From contig DASSDH010000079.1 of NCBI GenBank assembly GCA_035697245.1, forward strand, positions 1 through 10,617: DNA of 10,617 bases, written 5' to 3'. The DNA is from JACVRX01 sp035697245. Lineage in GTDB: Bacteria > Actinomycetota > Actinomycetes > Jiangellales > Jiangellaceae. The notes under the pieces were generated by a model. It saw only the letters and a program-made list of their open reading frames with translations, did no database searches and was not told the origin of the DNA. Position numbers and translations under genes: made by a program. How positions within the stretch are numbered: the first letter of the stretch is position 1; every line of letters begins with the position of its first letter. This document shows, in pieces, positions 1-5,432 of the stretch.

Positions 1-688
1 CTCCGGCCGACCACCCTTGGGGCCTCGCCAGGTAGGCGCGCATTTCGGCGTACTCGCGAGGCGGCAGACCGGCGATGACCGACCGCTCCACGCGCAACAT
101 GCGCAGGAGGCCAAGACGGGCAAGCAGGGCCATTACCCGATTGCCCACAGCCACCGTGCGGCCGTTGCGAGAAGCGGGAATGTTGGCCCACTGGTCCGGA
201 TGTGAGGCGTCGGCCAACACCACGCCGACGACCTCGTCGGGATACCGGTCGGCGAACATCCGCACGACGAGCCCGCCGTACGAGTGACCGGCCAGCACGT
301 ACGGCGGGTCGATGCCTGCGGCCTCGAGCGCGGTGTGCAGCTCCGCAGCGCTGGTAACGGCGTCCATCGAGCCACCGCCGCGGTCGCTCCATCCCAGGCA
401 GGCCCGATCGTAGGAGACGACGAGACCATCTCGGGCAAGGTCGTCCCGTACCCAAGCCCAATTGGATGACATCGAAGCCATGCCGGCCTCGAGGATCACC
501 GCTGGCGCCGTGGTCTGTTCTCCCGCCACGTTGATATGCAGTCGGTGCCCGCCGACGTCGATCAGCCTGCCAGGCGCAGGAAAACGACGCTGGTCACGCC
601 GAGCGGCAATCGTTTGCCACACCGCGCCGATACCCGCCAATGCCAGTACCGCCACAGCAACCCTGCCGACCACTCGATATGCGTTCAT
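1..688 (-). CDS. alpha/beta hydrolase with N-terminal membrane anchor or signal, cut by the window edge
   Basis: The first 229 residues are present; the 3' end lies beyond the left edge. I start it at ATG 688-686 because AAGGAG sits 9 nt upstream. Residues about 5-28 are hydrophobic and followed by RR, suggesting a membrane anchor or signal segment. The hydrolase fold then shows a YDRACLGWSDR strand-loop (93-103), the nucleophile elbow GHSYGG with Ser136, and a following strand VVGVVLADASHP (153-164), typical of proline-iminopeptidase or haloalkane-dehalogenase-like hydrolases. The catalytic His should lie in the missing part. The family covers esterases, epoxide hydrolases and others, so the substrate cannot be named. 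It lies 173 nt downstream of the MDR gene on the same strand. Fold assignment is firm; function is open. Confidence 0.85.
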   Translation of the reverse strand, partial: MNAYRVVGRVAVAVLALAGIGAVWQTIAARRDQRRFPAPGRLIDVGGHRLHINVAGEQTTAPAVILEAGMASMSSNWAWVRDDLARDGLVVSYDRACLGWSDRGGGSMDAVTSAAELHTALEAAGIDPPYVLAGHSYGGLVVRMFADRYPDEVVGVVLADASHPDQWANIPASRNGRTVAVGNRVMALLARLGLLRMLRVERSVIAGLPPREYAEMRAYLARPQGWSAG

Positions 689-861
689 GTCCAAGCACTC
701 CTTGGCGAGCTGACGCATCTTTGTTTTCATGCAAGATTGGGGCGGCGATGCAGGTCTCGTTCGAACCTGTCTATCAGTCCAAGCAGAACCGGTCGACGAG
801 CGTAAACGCACGTCGCCGTCATCTGCCGAGTCGAAGGGCGGCGTGAACGGTCGTCCGCGCG

Positions 862-1833
862 TCAGACGGTGATGACGATCTTGCCGCGGGCGTGACCTTT
901 CTCGAGATACCGGATGGCGTCGGCGGCCTGGCTCAGCGGGTAGGTCCGGTCGATGACCGGTGTGATCTTGCCGGCCTCGATGAGTTCGCTCAGGACTTGC
1001 AGCTCCTCGTAGTGCTCCCGAGCCACGAACATCTTCAGTTTCTGCCGCACGAACGGTGAGATCGCAAGCGCCCAGACCTGACGTTCCATGCCGCCGATCC
1101 ACCGGCCGCCGCCTTCGCCGCCGACGAGGACGAGCGTCCCCTCAGCGGGGAGTGCACGCCGCAGGTGCGATATCGAACGGTTCCCCCCGATGTCGAGGAT
1201 CAGGTCGTAGCGCTGTCCCGTACCGGCGAAGTCCTCGCGGGTGTAGTCGATGACATAGTCCGCGCCGATGGAGCGGACCAGATCCACCTTTGCCGTGCTG
1301 CACACGCCGGTCACGTTCGCTCCGAATGCCTTGGCCAGCTGCACGGCAAAGGTCCCCACGCCTCCCGACGCGCCGATAATCAAAACCTTCTGCCCTGGCT
1401 GTACCTGCCCTTTATCGCGAACAGCCTGCAAGGCGGTGGATGCGGAAATCGGGACGGCCGCCGCCTGCTCGAAGGTGAGGTTTGTCGGCTTGGGCGCCAA
1501 CTTGTCCTCGCGAGCGCGCGCGTACTCGGCGAAGGAGCCTTCGCCGGTTCCCATCACCTCATCGCCCGGCTGGAATCTGGTCACGTCCTTGCCGGTCGCC
1601 TCGACCCGTCCTGCCACCTCACGGCCTCGAACGGGGTTCTTGGGCCTGCGGACCCCGTAACCCGCGAGGCGGATCAAGTAGGCCTGGCCGGTCATCAGGT
1701 GCCAAACGCCCCGATCCACGCCAGCAGCGTGTACGCGGACCAGCACCTCATCGTCACCGATCGTCGGCTTTGCGATGTCCCTGAGCTCCAGCACATCGGC
1801 CGAGCCGTAGGCGTCTTGGACGATCGCCTGCAC
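862..1833 (-). CDS. NAD(P)-dependent zinc-less MDR oxidoreductase (quinone oxidoreductase-like)
   Basis: A 323-aa protein of normal length for the quinone-oxidoreductase branch of medium-chain dehydrogenases/reductases. An N-terminal GroES-like domain (about 1-125) is followed by a Rossmann domain with the nucleotide-binding motif GASGGVG at 154-160 and the continuing helix TFAVQLAK. The four-Cys structural zinc loop of classical alcohol dehydrogenases is absent, so a zinc-independent NAD(P)H reduction of quinones, enones or aldehydes is expected; the substrate is not predictable. It begins with GTG 1833-1831, supported by AAGGAG 6 nt upstream; an ATG 19 nt further upstream is out of frame. 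It follows the SDR gene on the same strand after 71 nt, which suggests cotranscription. Confidence 0.9.
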   Translation of the reverse strand: MQAIVQDAYGSADVLELRDIAKPTIGDDEVLVRVHAAGVDRGVWHLMTGQAYLIRLAGYGVRRPKNPVRGREVAGRVEATGKDVTRFQPGDEVMGTGEGSFAEYARAREDKLAPKPTNLTFEQAAAVPISASTALQAVRDKGQVQPGQKVLIIGASGGVGTFAVQLAKAFGANVTGVCSTAKVDLVRSIGADYVIDYTREDFAGTGQRYDLILDIGGNRSISHLRRALPAEGTLVLVGGEGGGRWIGGMERQVWALAISPFVRQKLKMFVAREHYEELQVLSELIEAGKITPVIDRTYPLSQAADAIRYLEKGHARGKIVITV

Positions 1834-1904
1834 GCCGTTCTCCTTGCTTCATCGAAACCACTGGCCTCTTTCTGTCCGATGGTACCGACCGGGAGTGGTA
1901 ATGA

Positions 1905-2774
1905 TCACCGCTCACGGGCTGCGACCAGGTCCGCGCTCACTTGCCAGAGCCGTGCCGCTGTGGCCTCGTCGTAGCTGCGCTGGGAGGATTTCTTGGGTTT
2001 GCTGTCGGCGAAGTAGCGACCGGTTACACGCTCGAGATCGGGCGCGGAAGCCAAGTGGATTGGCGTGGCCGCGCCTTCGGCCGGAGTCTTCATGAAAGGG
2101 CGCATGAATGGGACGAGCAGTCGCTGTACGCCGGCGGGGTCCTCGGTGCCGAACGATGTGTTCACCACGCCGGGATGCAGCGTATTGGCGGTGACGGGAG
2201 TGGCCTGCAGCTTCCTGGCCAACTCGTAGGTGAACAGGACGTTGGCGAGCTTGGATTGGTTGTAGGCCCGTGCGCCGGAGTAGGACCGTTCGCCCTGGAG
2301 ATCGTCGAAGTCGATTCGCCCACTGGCGTGCGCGTGGGACGAGACCGTGACCACGCGGGCTGGGGCGCTGTGCTTCAGGCGGTCCAGGAGCAGGTTGGTG
2401 AGCAGGAACGGCGCGAGGTGGTTGACGGCGAAAGTGTGCTCGAGCCCGTCGACAGTGACGTGCCGGGTGTTCCAATACCCCCCGGCGTTGTTGACCAACA
2501 CATCGATCCGGGAGAGGCGCTGGAGGACCTCGTCGGCCAGCCTCCGCACCTCGGACTGGGACGACAGGTCCGCGACGAACGCGTCCACCTGCCCGCCGCC
2601 GGCGGCGTGGATCTCGCCAGCCGCGGCCTCGGTTCGGGCGGGGTCGCGGCCGGTGATCGCGACGTGCGCACCCATCGTGGCCAGGCCCAGCGCGGTCGCC
2701 TTGCCGATGCCTGCGGTGCCGCCGGTGATCAGGACTGTTTTGCCGGCCATCGGCCGGCTGTGGATCGGTTCCAT
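1905..2774 (-). CDS. SDR family oxidoreductase (retinol dehydrogenase/WWOX-like)
   Basis: A 289-aa classical short-chain dehydrogenase/reductase. Visible motifs are the cofactor motif TGGTAGIG (17-24), NNAG (95-98), the catalytic Ser in VTVSS (Ser145/146) and the YxxxK pair Tyr171/Lys175, followed by HPGVVNTSF, which is characteristic of the RDH/WWOX-like subgroup. TGR at 41-43 suggests NADP preference. The family performs NAD(P)-dependent carbonyl/alcohol interconversion; the substrate is unknown. The start is not certain: ATG 2774 has only a weak AGCAGC-like ribosome site, and Met9 (2750) would also leave the Rossmann fold intact. It is divergent from the membrane-protein pair beginning at 2818, with only 43 nt between, and probably leads the SDR-MDR-hydrolase set. 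Confidence 0.9.
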   Translation of the reverse strand: MEPIHSRPMAGKTVLITGGTAGIGKATALGLATMGAHVAITGRDPARTEAAAGEIHAAGGGQVDAFVADLSSQSEVRRLADEVLQRLSRIDVLVNNAGGYWNTRHVTVDGLEHTFAVNHLAPFLLTNLLLDRLKHSAPARVVTVSSHAHASGRIDFDDLQGERSYSGARAYNQSKLANVLFTYELARKLQATPVTANTLHPGVVNTSFGTEDPAGVQRLLVPFMRPFMKTPAEGAATPIHLASAPDLERVTGRYFADSKPKKSSQRSYDEATAARLWQVSADLVAARER

Positions 2775-2779
2775 GTTCG

Positions 2780-2807
2780 TTGCTGCTTATCACGAGTCGG
2801 CTATGCT
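2780..2807 (+). promoter_or_regulatory. candidate promoter for the membrane-protein pair
   Basis: TTGCTG (2780-2785), a 16-nt spacer and TATGCT (2802-2807) resemble a vegetative -35/-10 pair. The -10 fits the actinobacterial TANNNT pattern and ends 10 nt before ATG 2818, which itself lacks a Shine-Dalgarno. A leaderless or very short-leader transcript would explain this. Assignment is by motif only. Confidence 0.35.
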
Positions 2808-2817
2808 CCGCGCTCTA

Positions 2818-3372
2818 ATGGCTCGCGAGCTGAACAGCAAAGATCTTCTTTGGTGGACCGCGACCTTGCTCGCGTTCCCGCTCGCCGGACTGGCCGCGCG
2901 TGGGGTAGCGGGACCCGTCGACGCCGTGTGGGCGGCGACCTTAGCTGGTGCGGTGGCGGGTCTGGTGATCGGGATGGCCCAGTGGCTGGCTCTGCGCCGG
3001 GTCGGCGTTGATGTTCGCTGGATTGCTGCTACCGCCGTCGGTCTGGCCGTTGGACTCGGCCTCGGGTACGCGGTTTTCGGCTATGGCGATACGGTCGGTG
3101 ACCTTGCGGTGATCGGAGCGGTTAGCGGGCTCGGCATCGGGACCGCGCAATGGTGGCTGCTTCGCGGGCTGGTCGATGGCAGCCTGGCGTGGATACCGGC
3201 GAGCGCCGCAGCCTGGGCACTGGGGTGGACGGTGACGACGGCGATCGGGGTGGATCCTGATGACCGTTGGCCCAATCCCGGTCTGTCCGGCGCGGCGACC
3301 CTGACCGTGGTCCTGGGAGCCGTGTTGTGGCTACTTGCCCGCTCCGGCCTGCGCGACCCTACGTCGGCGTGA
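2818..3372 (+). CDS. six-TM membrane protein with three internal two-helix repeats
   Basis: A 184-aa integral membrane protein with about six hydrophobic segments (about 9-31, 37-58, 68-90, 95-115, 123-144, 158-176). Residues 44-60 (GAVAGLVIGMAQWLALR) and 100-116 (GAVSGLGIGTAQWWLLR) are clearly duplicated 56 residues apart. A third, decayed copy ends in GAVLWLLAR (167-175), so the protein looks like three repeats of a two-helix unit. GxxxG spacing in the repeats suits tight helix packing. In-frame ATGs exist at 2773, 2803 and 2818; I chose 2818 because the candidate promoter covers 2803 and none of the three has a good ribosome site. Leu42 is a rare TTA codon (2941). Its stop overlaps the next gene's start, so the two are coupled. 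I do not recognise a named function. Confidence 0.75.
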   Translation: MARELNSKDLLWWTATLLAFPLAGLAARGVAGPVDAVWAATLAGAVAGLVIGMAQWLALRRVGVDVRWIAATAVGLAVGLGLGYAVFGYGDTVGDLAVIGAVSGLGIGTAQWWLLRGLVDGSLAWIPASAAAWALGWTVTTAIGVDPDDRWPNPGLSGAATLTVVLGAVLWLLARSGLRDPTSA

Positions 3373-4055
3373 ACGTCGAGGTCGTTGCCGGGGTCGTGCT
3401 CATCGTCGCCCCACTCTGGTTCAACACCAGCTTCGCGCTCCTGGGCAAGCGGTTCGACTACCCCGACATCCTGCGCCGACCCACACCGGAGATCCTCGAC
3501 CGATTCCGTGCCGGTGGGCCCGGGCTGATCCTGCTGTGGTGGACGTTCATGCTGTCAGGAGTGCTGCTGATCGTGGCGGCGGTATTGCTCGGGCAGGTGC
3601 TCGGGCTGGGCACCGTCGTCCTGGTCGCGACAACCTTCGGCGTGCTCGCCGGCCTGGTTCAGATGCTCGGGCTTCTGCGCTGGGTGTATGTCGTCCCCGC
3701 CCTCGCGCGCGCCCACGCAGATCCGACTCTCGGGCCCGAGCAGCGGGAGGTCTCCGCCGCAGTGTTCCGTGCCCTACACCTATATCTCGGAGTCGGCGTC
3801 GGCGAACACCTGGGCTACTTGTTCACCGGCATCTGGTCGGTTCTGATCGGCGTTGGTGTCGTCCAGGGAGCTGTGCTTCCCACGTGGCTGGGCTGGCCCG
3901 GCATCGTCATCGGCGTGGGGTTGGGGGTCGGTTCGGCGGAGTTCCTCGGCCCCAATGAAGAGCGAGGATGGAAACTCGCAGGAGCAGCGATCCCGGCCCT
4001 CTACGTCGCCTGGTCCCTATGGCTCCTCGCGATGGGCATCGCGCTAATCGCCTGA
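3369..4055 (+). CDS. DUF4386-like integral membrane protein
   Basis: A 228-aa protein with about six transmembrane segments (about 4-24, 53-75, 80-103, 145-168, 175-193, 205-226). The cytoplasmic-looking stretch FDYPDILRRPTPEIL (29-43) followed by FRAGGPGLILLWW (46-58) matches what I know of DUF4386 proteins, an uncharacterised actinobacterial and firmicute membrane family. I start it at GTG 3369, which overlaps the upstream TGA as GTGA, a classic sign of translational coupling. The open frame continues upstream, but that part overlaps the previous gene and is Arg/Pro-rich. No catalytic residues can be named. It probably acts with the upstream repeat protein in the membrane; the role is unknown. 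Confidence 0.85.
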   Translation: MNVEVVAGVVLIVAPLWFNTSFALLGKRFDYPDILRRPTPEILDRFRAGGPGLILLWWTFMLSGVLLIVAAVLLGQVLGLGTVVLVATTFGVLAGLVQMLGLLRWVYVVPALARAHADPTLGPEQREVSAAVFRALHLYLGVGVGEHLGYLFTGIWSVLIGVGVVQGAVLPTWLGWPGIVIGVGLGVGSAEFLGPNEERGWKLAGAAIPALYVAWSLWLLAMGIALIA

Positions 4056-4148
4056 TCCTCCGGGGAACAAGTTGAACACGTTTTCATGGGCGCGGGCTGG
4101 TGAACGAGGTGCTTGTCGCGGCGGAGCGTTCTTCGCCTCCGTCACTGA

Positions 4149-4256
4149 TGGAATCACCGGCGACCGCACGGCGAGATCGGCATGATCCCGCCTGCGGAAG
4201 CCGAGGCCACGTCCTACCGTGAGATCCGGCCACTCAAGACCGCCGGCTCCCAATGA
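4149..4256 (+). pseudogene. C-terminal remnant of an IS3-type transposase (OrfB)
   Basis: The plus-strand reading gives WNHRRPHGEIGMIPPAEAEA, continuing to ...PLKTAGSQ and TGA at 4254-4256. This matches the extreme C-terminus of IS3-family OrfB integrases (WxNxxRxHxxxGxxPPxExE). An in-frame TGA (4146-4148) lies directly before the Trp, where intact copies usually have another aromatic residue, and nothing recognisable remains upstream. The catalytic DDE core is therefore missing and the copy is dead. The sequence after the stop (TGAACCGAGTTCC) resembles the terminal region of such elements, but no clear partner inverted repeat is present. It marks an old insertion or recombination point next to the ars operon's 3' end. 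Confidence 0.7.
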
Positions 4257-4402
4257 ACCGAGTTCCTGTGGACGATTCCGCGTCAGCGGAAGGAACGCAC
4301 GGGTGTCGCGCCGCTATCGCTCGTGCCGGCGTTTGGGCAGGCCATGCCCACTGCCTGTAAGACGTGCAGGGTCGGCGGCGTCCATAGGCGCTAGCTCGGC
4401 TG

Positions 4403-4424
4403 GTCGAGATCGCTGCATCTCGAC
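4403..4424. repeat. perfect 8-bp inverted repeat (hairpin)
   Basis: GTCGAGAT (4403-4410), a 6-nt loop CGCTGC and ATCTCGAC (4417-4424) form a perfect stem. It lies about 84 nt beyond the end of the Cys-peptide gene and has no T-tract on either strand. It could be a second transcription stop or a palindromic site left with the IS relic. Confidence 0.5.
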
Positions 4425-4458
4425 ACTCGTGCTCCGCCGTCTCGCGTGCACACGGCGA

Positions 4459-4488
4459 GGCCGGCCCGGCTCCGTGGCAGGACCGGCC
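4459..4488 (-). terminator. GC-rich hairpin after the arsI operon
   Basis: On the minus strand GGCCGGTCC (4488-4480) and GGGCCGGCC (4467-4459) pair over 9 bp with one G-U, leaving a 12-nt loop. The stem begins 19 nt after the TAA of the 17-aa peptide gene. There is no U-tract, which is common for actinobacterial stops, so this is a probable rather than certain terminator. Its position supports the peptide gene being the last cistron. Confidence 0.45.
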
Positions 4489-4507
4489 GTCACCACGTTG
4501 CCCGGTG

Positions 4508-4561
4508 TTAGCAGCAGCCGGGCTCGCAGCATTCCAGTGTCTGGTCGCAGCAGTCATCCAT
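4508..4561 (-). CDS. 17-aa cysteine-rich peptide at the end of the arsI operon
   Basis: The complete product is MDDCCDQTLECCEPGCC: six Cys in three vicinal pairs (4-5, 11-12, 16-17), five acidic residues and no basic ones. It starts at ATG 4561-4559, 38 nt after the arsI stop on the same strand. GGAGGTGA, an 8-nt match to the 16S anti-Shine-Dalgarno, lies 5 nt before the ATG and is the strongest ribosome site in the window. A hairpin follows 19 nt after the TAA. Vicinal Cys pairs bind trivalent arsenic and soft metals, so a metallothionein-like buffer or As(III) carrier acting with ArsI is a reasonable inference. I do not recognise a named family. The alternative is a regulatory open frame whose translation, not product, matters. 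Confidence 0.7.
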   Translation of the reverse strand: MDDCCDQTLECCEPGCC

Positions 4562-4566
4562 CCTGT

Positions 4567-4574
4567 TCACCTCC
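4567..4574 (-). promoter_or_regulatory. very strong Shine-Dalgarno for the 17-aa peptide
   Basis: The minus strand reads GAGGAGGTGAACAGG-ATG. GGAGGTGA is complementary to the 3' end of 16S rRNA over 8 nt, at 5-nt spacing. Chance placement exactly before an ATG and 32 nt after a stop codon is unlikely, and it decides that the short frame is translated. Confidence 0.8.
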
Positions 4575-4599
4575 TCACCAATTACGCAGGAAGAGCGGC

Positions 4600-5112
4600 T
4601 CAGTCCGGGCAGCACGCGCCGTCCGACGCGGTCTGGTTCGCTTGGGTGAGGGTGTCGGCGTCGGTGCCGCAGCAGCCGACGCTAGATCCCGCGCCGGGGT
4701 CTACGTCGCGGTCGAGGCGGGTCTTGTCGTCGAGTTCGGCGCCCGCGTCGGCGTCGGCGAGAACGGTGTAGACCTCCCACGGCTCGCCGCTCGGGCCGGT
4801 GACCCATATCTTGTCCTGCAGCGCGTAGCAGCAGGTGGTGCGGTCCTGGACCCGGGTAGGCATTCCGAGTGCGGCGTATCGCCGGGTGGCTGCTGCGACC
4901 TCCTCGGTCGAGCCGACCTCGACGCCCAGGTGGTTCAGCGAACCGCCGTGTCCGGTGTTTTCGATGAGCACCAGCTTCAGCGCCGGCTCATCGAGGGCGA
5001 AGTTCGCGTACCCGGGTCGACGCTTTGCCGGTTCGGCGTCGAACAACTGCGAGTAGAAGACCACCGCGGCGTCGATGTCATCGACGTTGAGAGCGAGCTG
5101 GACACGGGACAT
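4600..5112 (-). CDS. arsI: ArsI/CadI family metalloenzyme (C-As lyase-type VOC dioxygenase)
   Basis: A 170-aa vicinal-oxygen-chelate protein. The start MSRVQLALNV, NHLGVEV (60-66), TCCYALQDKIWVTGP (93-107) and EPWEVYTVL (110-118) match ArsI/CadI proteins. ArsI is an Fe(II) dioxygenase that removes methyl or aryl groups from trivalent organoarsenicals; CadI is the mycobacterial cadmium-induced relative. Gln5, His61 and Glu113 are at the expected metal-ligand positions, and Cys94-Cys95 is the vicinal pair that binds the arsenical. An Asp-rich tail (119-170) adds two more pairs, Cys147-148 and Cys167-168, outside the VOC fold. ATG 5112 has AAGGA 7 nt upstream. It follows the 75-aa gene after 24 nt and precedes the Cys peptide. 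It is probably ArsR-controlled. I favour arsI because of the Cys pair and arsR context, but cadI cannot be excluded. Confidence 0.88.
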   Translation of the reverse strand: MSRVQLALNVDDIDAAVVFYSQLFDAEPAKRRPGYANFALDEPALKLVLIENTGHGGSLNHLGVEVGSTEEVAAATRRYAALGMPTRVQDRTTCCYALQDKIWVTGPSGEPWEVYTVLADADAGAELDDKTRLDRDVDPGAGSSVGCCGTDADTLTQANQTASDGACCPD

Positions 5113-5136
5113 GGCGGTTCCTTCGTGAGTTCGTTA

Positions 5137-5364
5137 TCAGCAGGTGGGGCACGGTTCACGCCGTGCGATGGTGCCCGGCCGGGCGAGTCTGTCGCGCAGT
5201 GCGGCCAGCAGACCCGCGAGCCAGGACGCCCGCTTGGCGGGTCGGCGTGCCATACGGGCGAGCCGGTCGCGTTCGGCCTCGGCGCGGAGTTCGGCGAGGT
5301 GGGCCTGGGCGACCGGTAGTGCTGTGGGAAGGACGACCGTCGGTCCTAGATCGAGGGTGGTCAC
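5137..5364 (-). CDS. small basic protein of unknown function with C-terminal CxxC, first gene of the arsI operon
   Basis: A 75-aa product starting at GTG 5364-5362 with GGAGGAG 5 nt upstream, a convincing ribosome site. Residues 1-17 are hydrophobic and proline-broken. Residues about 20-62 are predicted helical and rich in Ala, Arg and Leu (AHLAELRAEAERDRLARMAR, then SWLAGLLAALRDRL). The protein ends REPCPTC, giving Cys72 and Cys75 in a CxxC at the very C-terminus. It lies 24 nt before arsI and is divergent from arsR across the twin operator, so it should be the first and most directly induced product. I do not recognise the family. The clear ribosome site, operon position and terminal CxxC argue for a real gene; a thiol role is inference. 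Confidence 0.65.
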   Translation of the reverse strand: MTTLDLGPTVVLPTALPVAQAHLAELRAEAERDRLARMARRPAKRASWLAGLLAALRDRLARPGTIARREPCPTC

Positions 5365-5380
5365 GGCTGCTCCTCCTTAC

Positions 5381-5396
5381 ATCGACGTTAGTCAAT
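5381..5396. promoter_or_regulatory. ArsR-type operator box 1
   Basis: ATCGAC-gtta-GTCAAT is an imperfect palindrome (5 of 6 arm positions) and resembles the AT-GAC-N4-GTC-AT boxes of ArsR/SmtB repressors. It lies 17 nt before the start of the minus-strand 75-aa gene, where binding would block that promoter. Confidence 0.65.
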
Positions 5397-5403
5397 ATGG
5401 AAC

Positions 5404-5419
5404 ATCGACGATTGTCAAT
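5404..5419. promoter_or_regulatory. ArsR-type operator box 2
   Basis: ATCGAC-gatt-GTCAAT repeats box 1 with only the spacer changed. On the minus strand it contains TTGACA (5418-5413), a consensus -35, so repression of the arsI operon would follow directly. It ends 13 nt before the arsR start and could give autoregulation. Confidence 0.65.
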
Positions 5420-5432
5420 GTGTTCCCGTAAC

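Larger units (their letters stand above)
4056..4507. other. gene-poor stretch with IS relic and inverted repeats
   Basis: No intact gene is supported here. The stretch lies between the end of the plus-strand membrane pair and the end of the minus-strand ars operon. It contains the transposase relic at 4149-4256, a nested inverted repeat at 4262-4296 (TTCCGC-gtca-GCGGAA inside GTTCC/GGAAC), TGGGCA/TGCCCA at 4334-4350, a perfect 8-bp hairpin at 4403-4424 and a GC-rich hairpin at 4459-4488. Open frames in it have Arg/Pro-rich shadow composition and no ribosome sites. Confidence 0.6.
5379..5422. repeat. 21-bp direct repeat pair in the arsR divergent promoter region
   Basis: Two 21-bp units at 5379-5399 and 5402-5422 share 18 of 21 positions, including ACATCGACG and GTCAAT. 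Start-to-start distance is 23 bp, about two helical turns, so bound proteins would sit on the same DNA face. Each unit contains one palindromic operator box. Confidence 0.8.

Noticed and set aside
133..438. 101-codon minus-strand frame at the left end
   Set aside because: It overlaps the alpha/beta hydrolase in a different frame; the hydrolase frame has GHSYGG and a proper ribosome site.
1912..2793. 293-codon minus-strand frame overlapping the SDR
   Set aside because: Same strand, different frame; Arg/Pro/Gly-rich with no motif, while the SDR frame has all catalytic residues.
2347..2817. Upstream part of the open frame leading into the repeat membrane protein
   Set aside because: It is antisense to the SDR gene and Ser/Arg/Pro-rich; the membrane protein more plausibly begins at 2818 or 2803.
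1941..3011. 356-codon plus-strand frame
   Set aside because: It runs antisense through the SDR gene, whose motifs and composition are convincing, and into the first membrane protein in the wrong frame.
4219..5319. 366-codon open frame on the plus strand
   Set aside because: It is antisense to arsI and the 75-aa gene, has Arg/Gly/Val shadow composition typical of high-GC DNA, no ribosome site and no recognisable motif.
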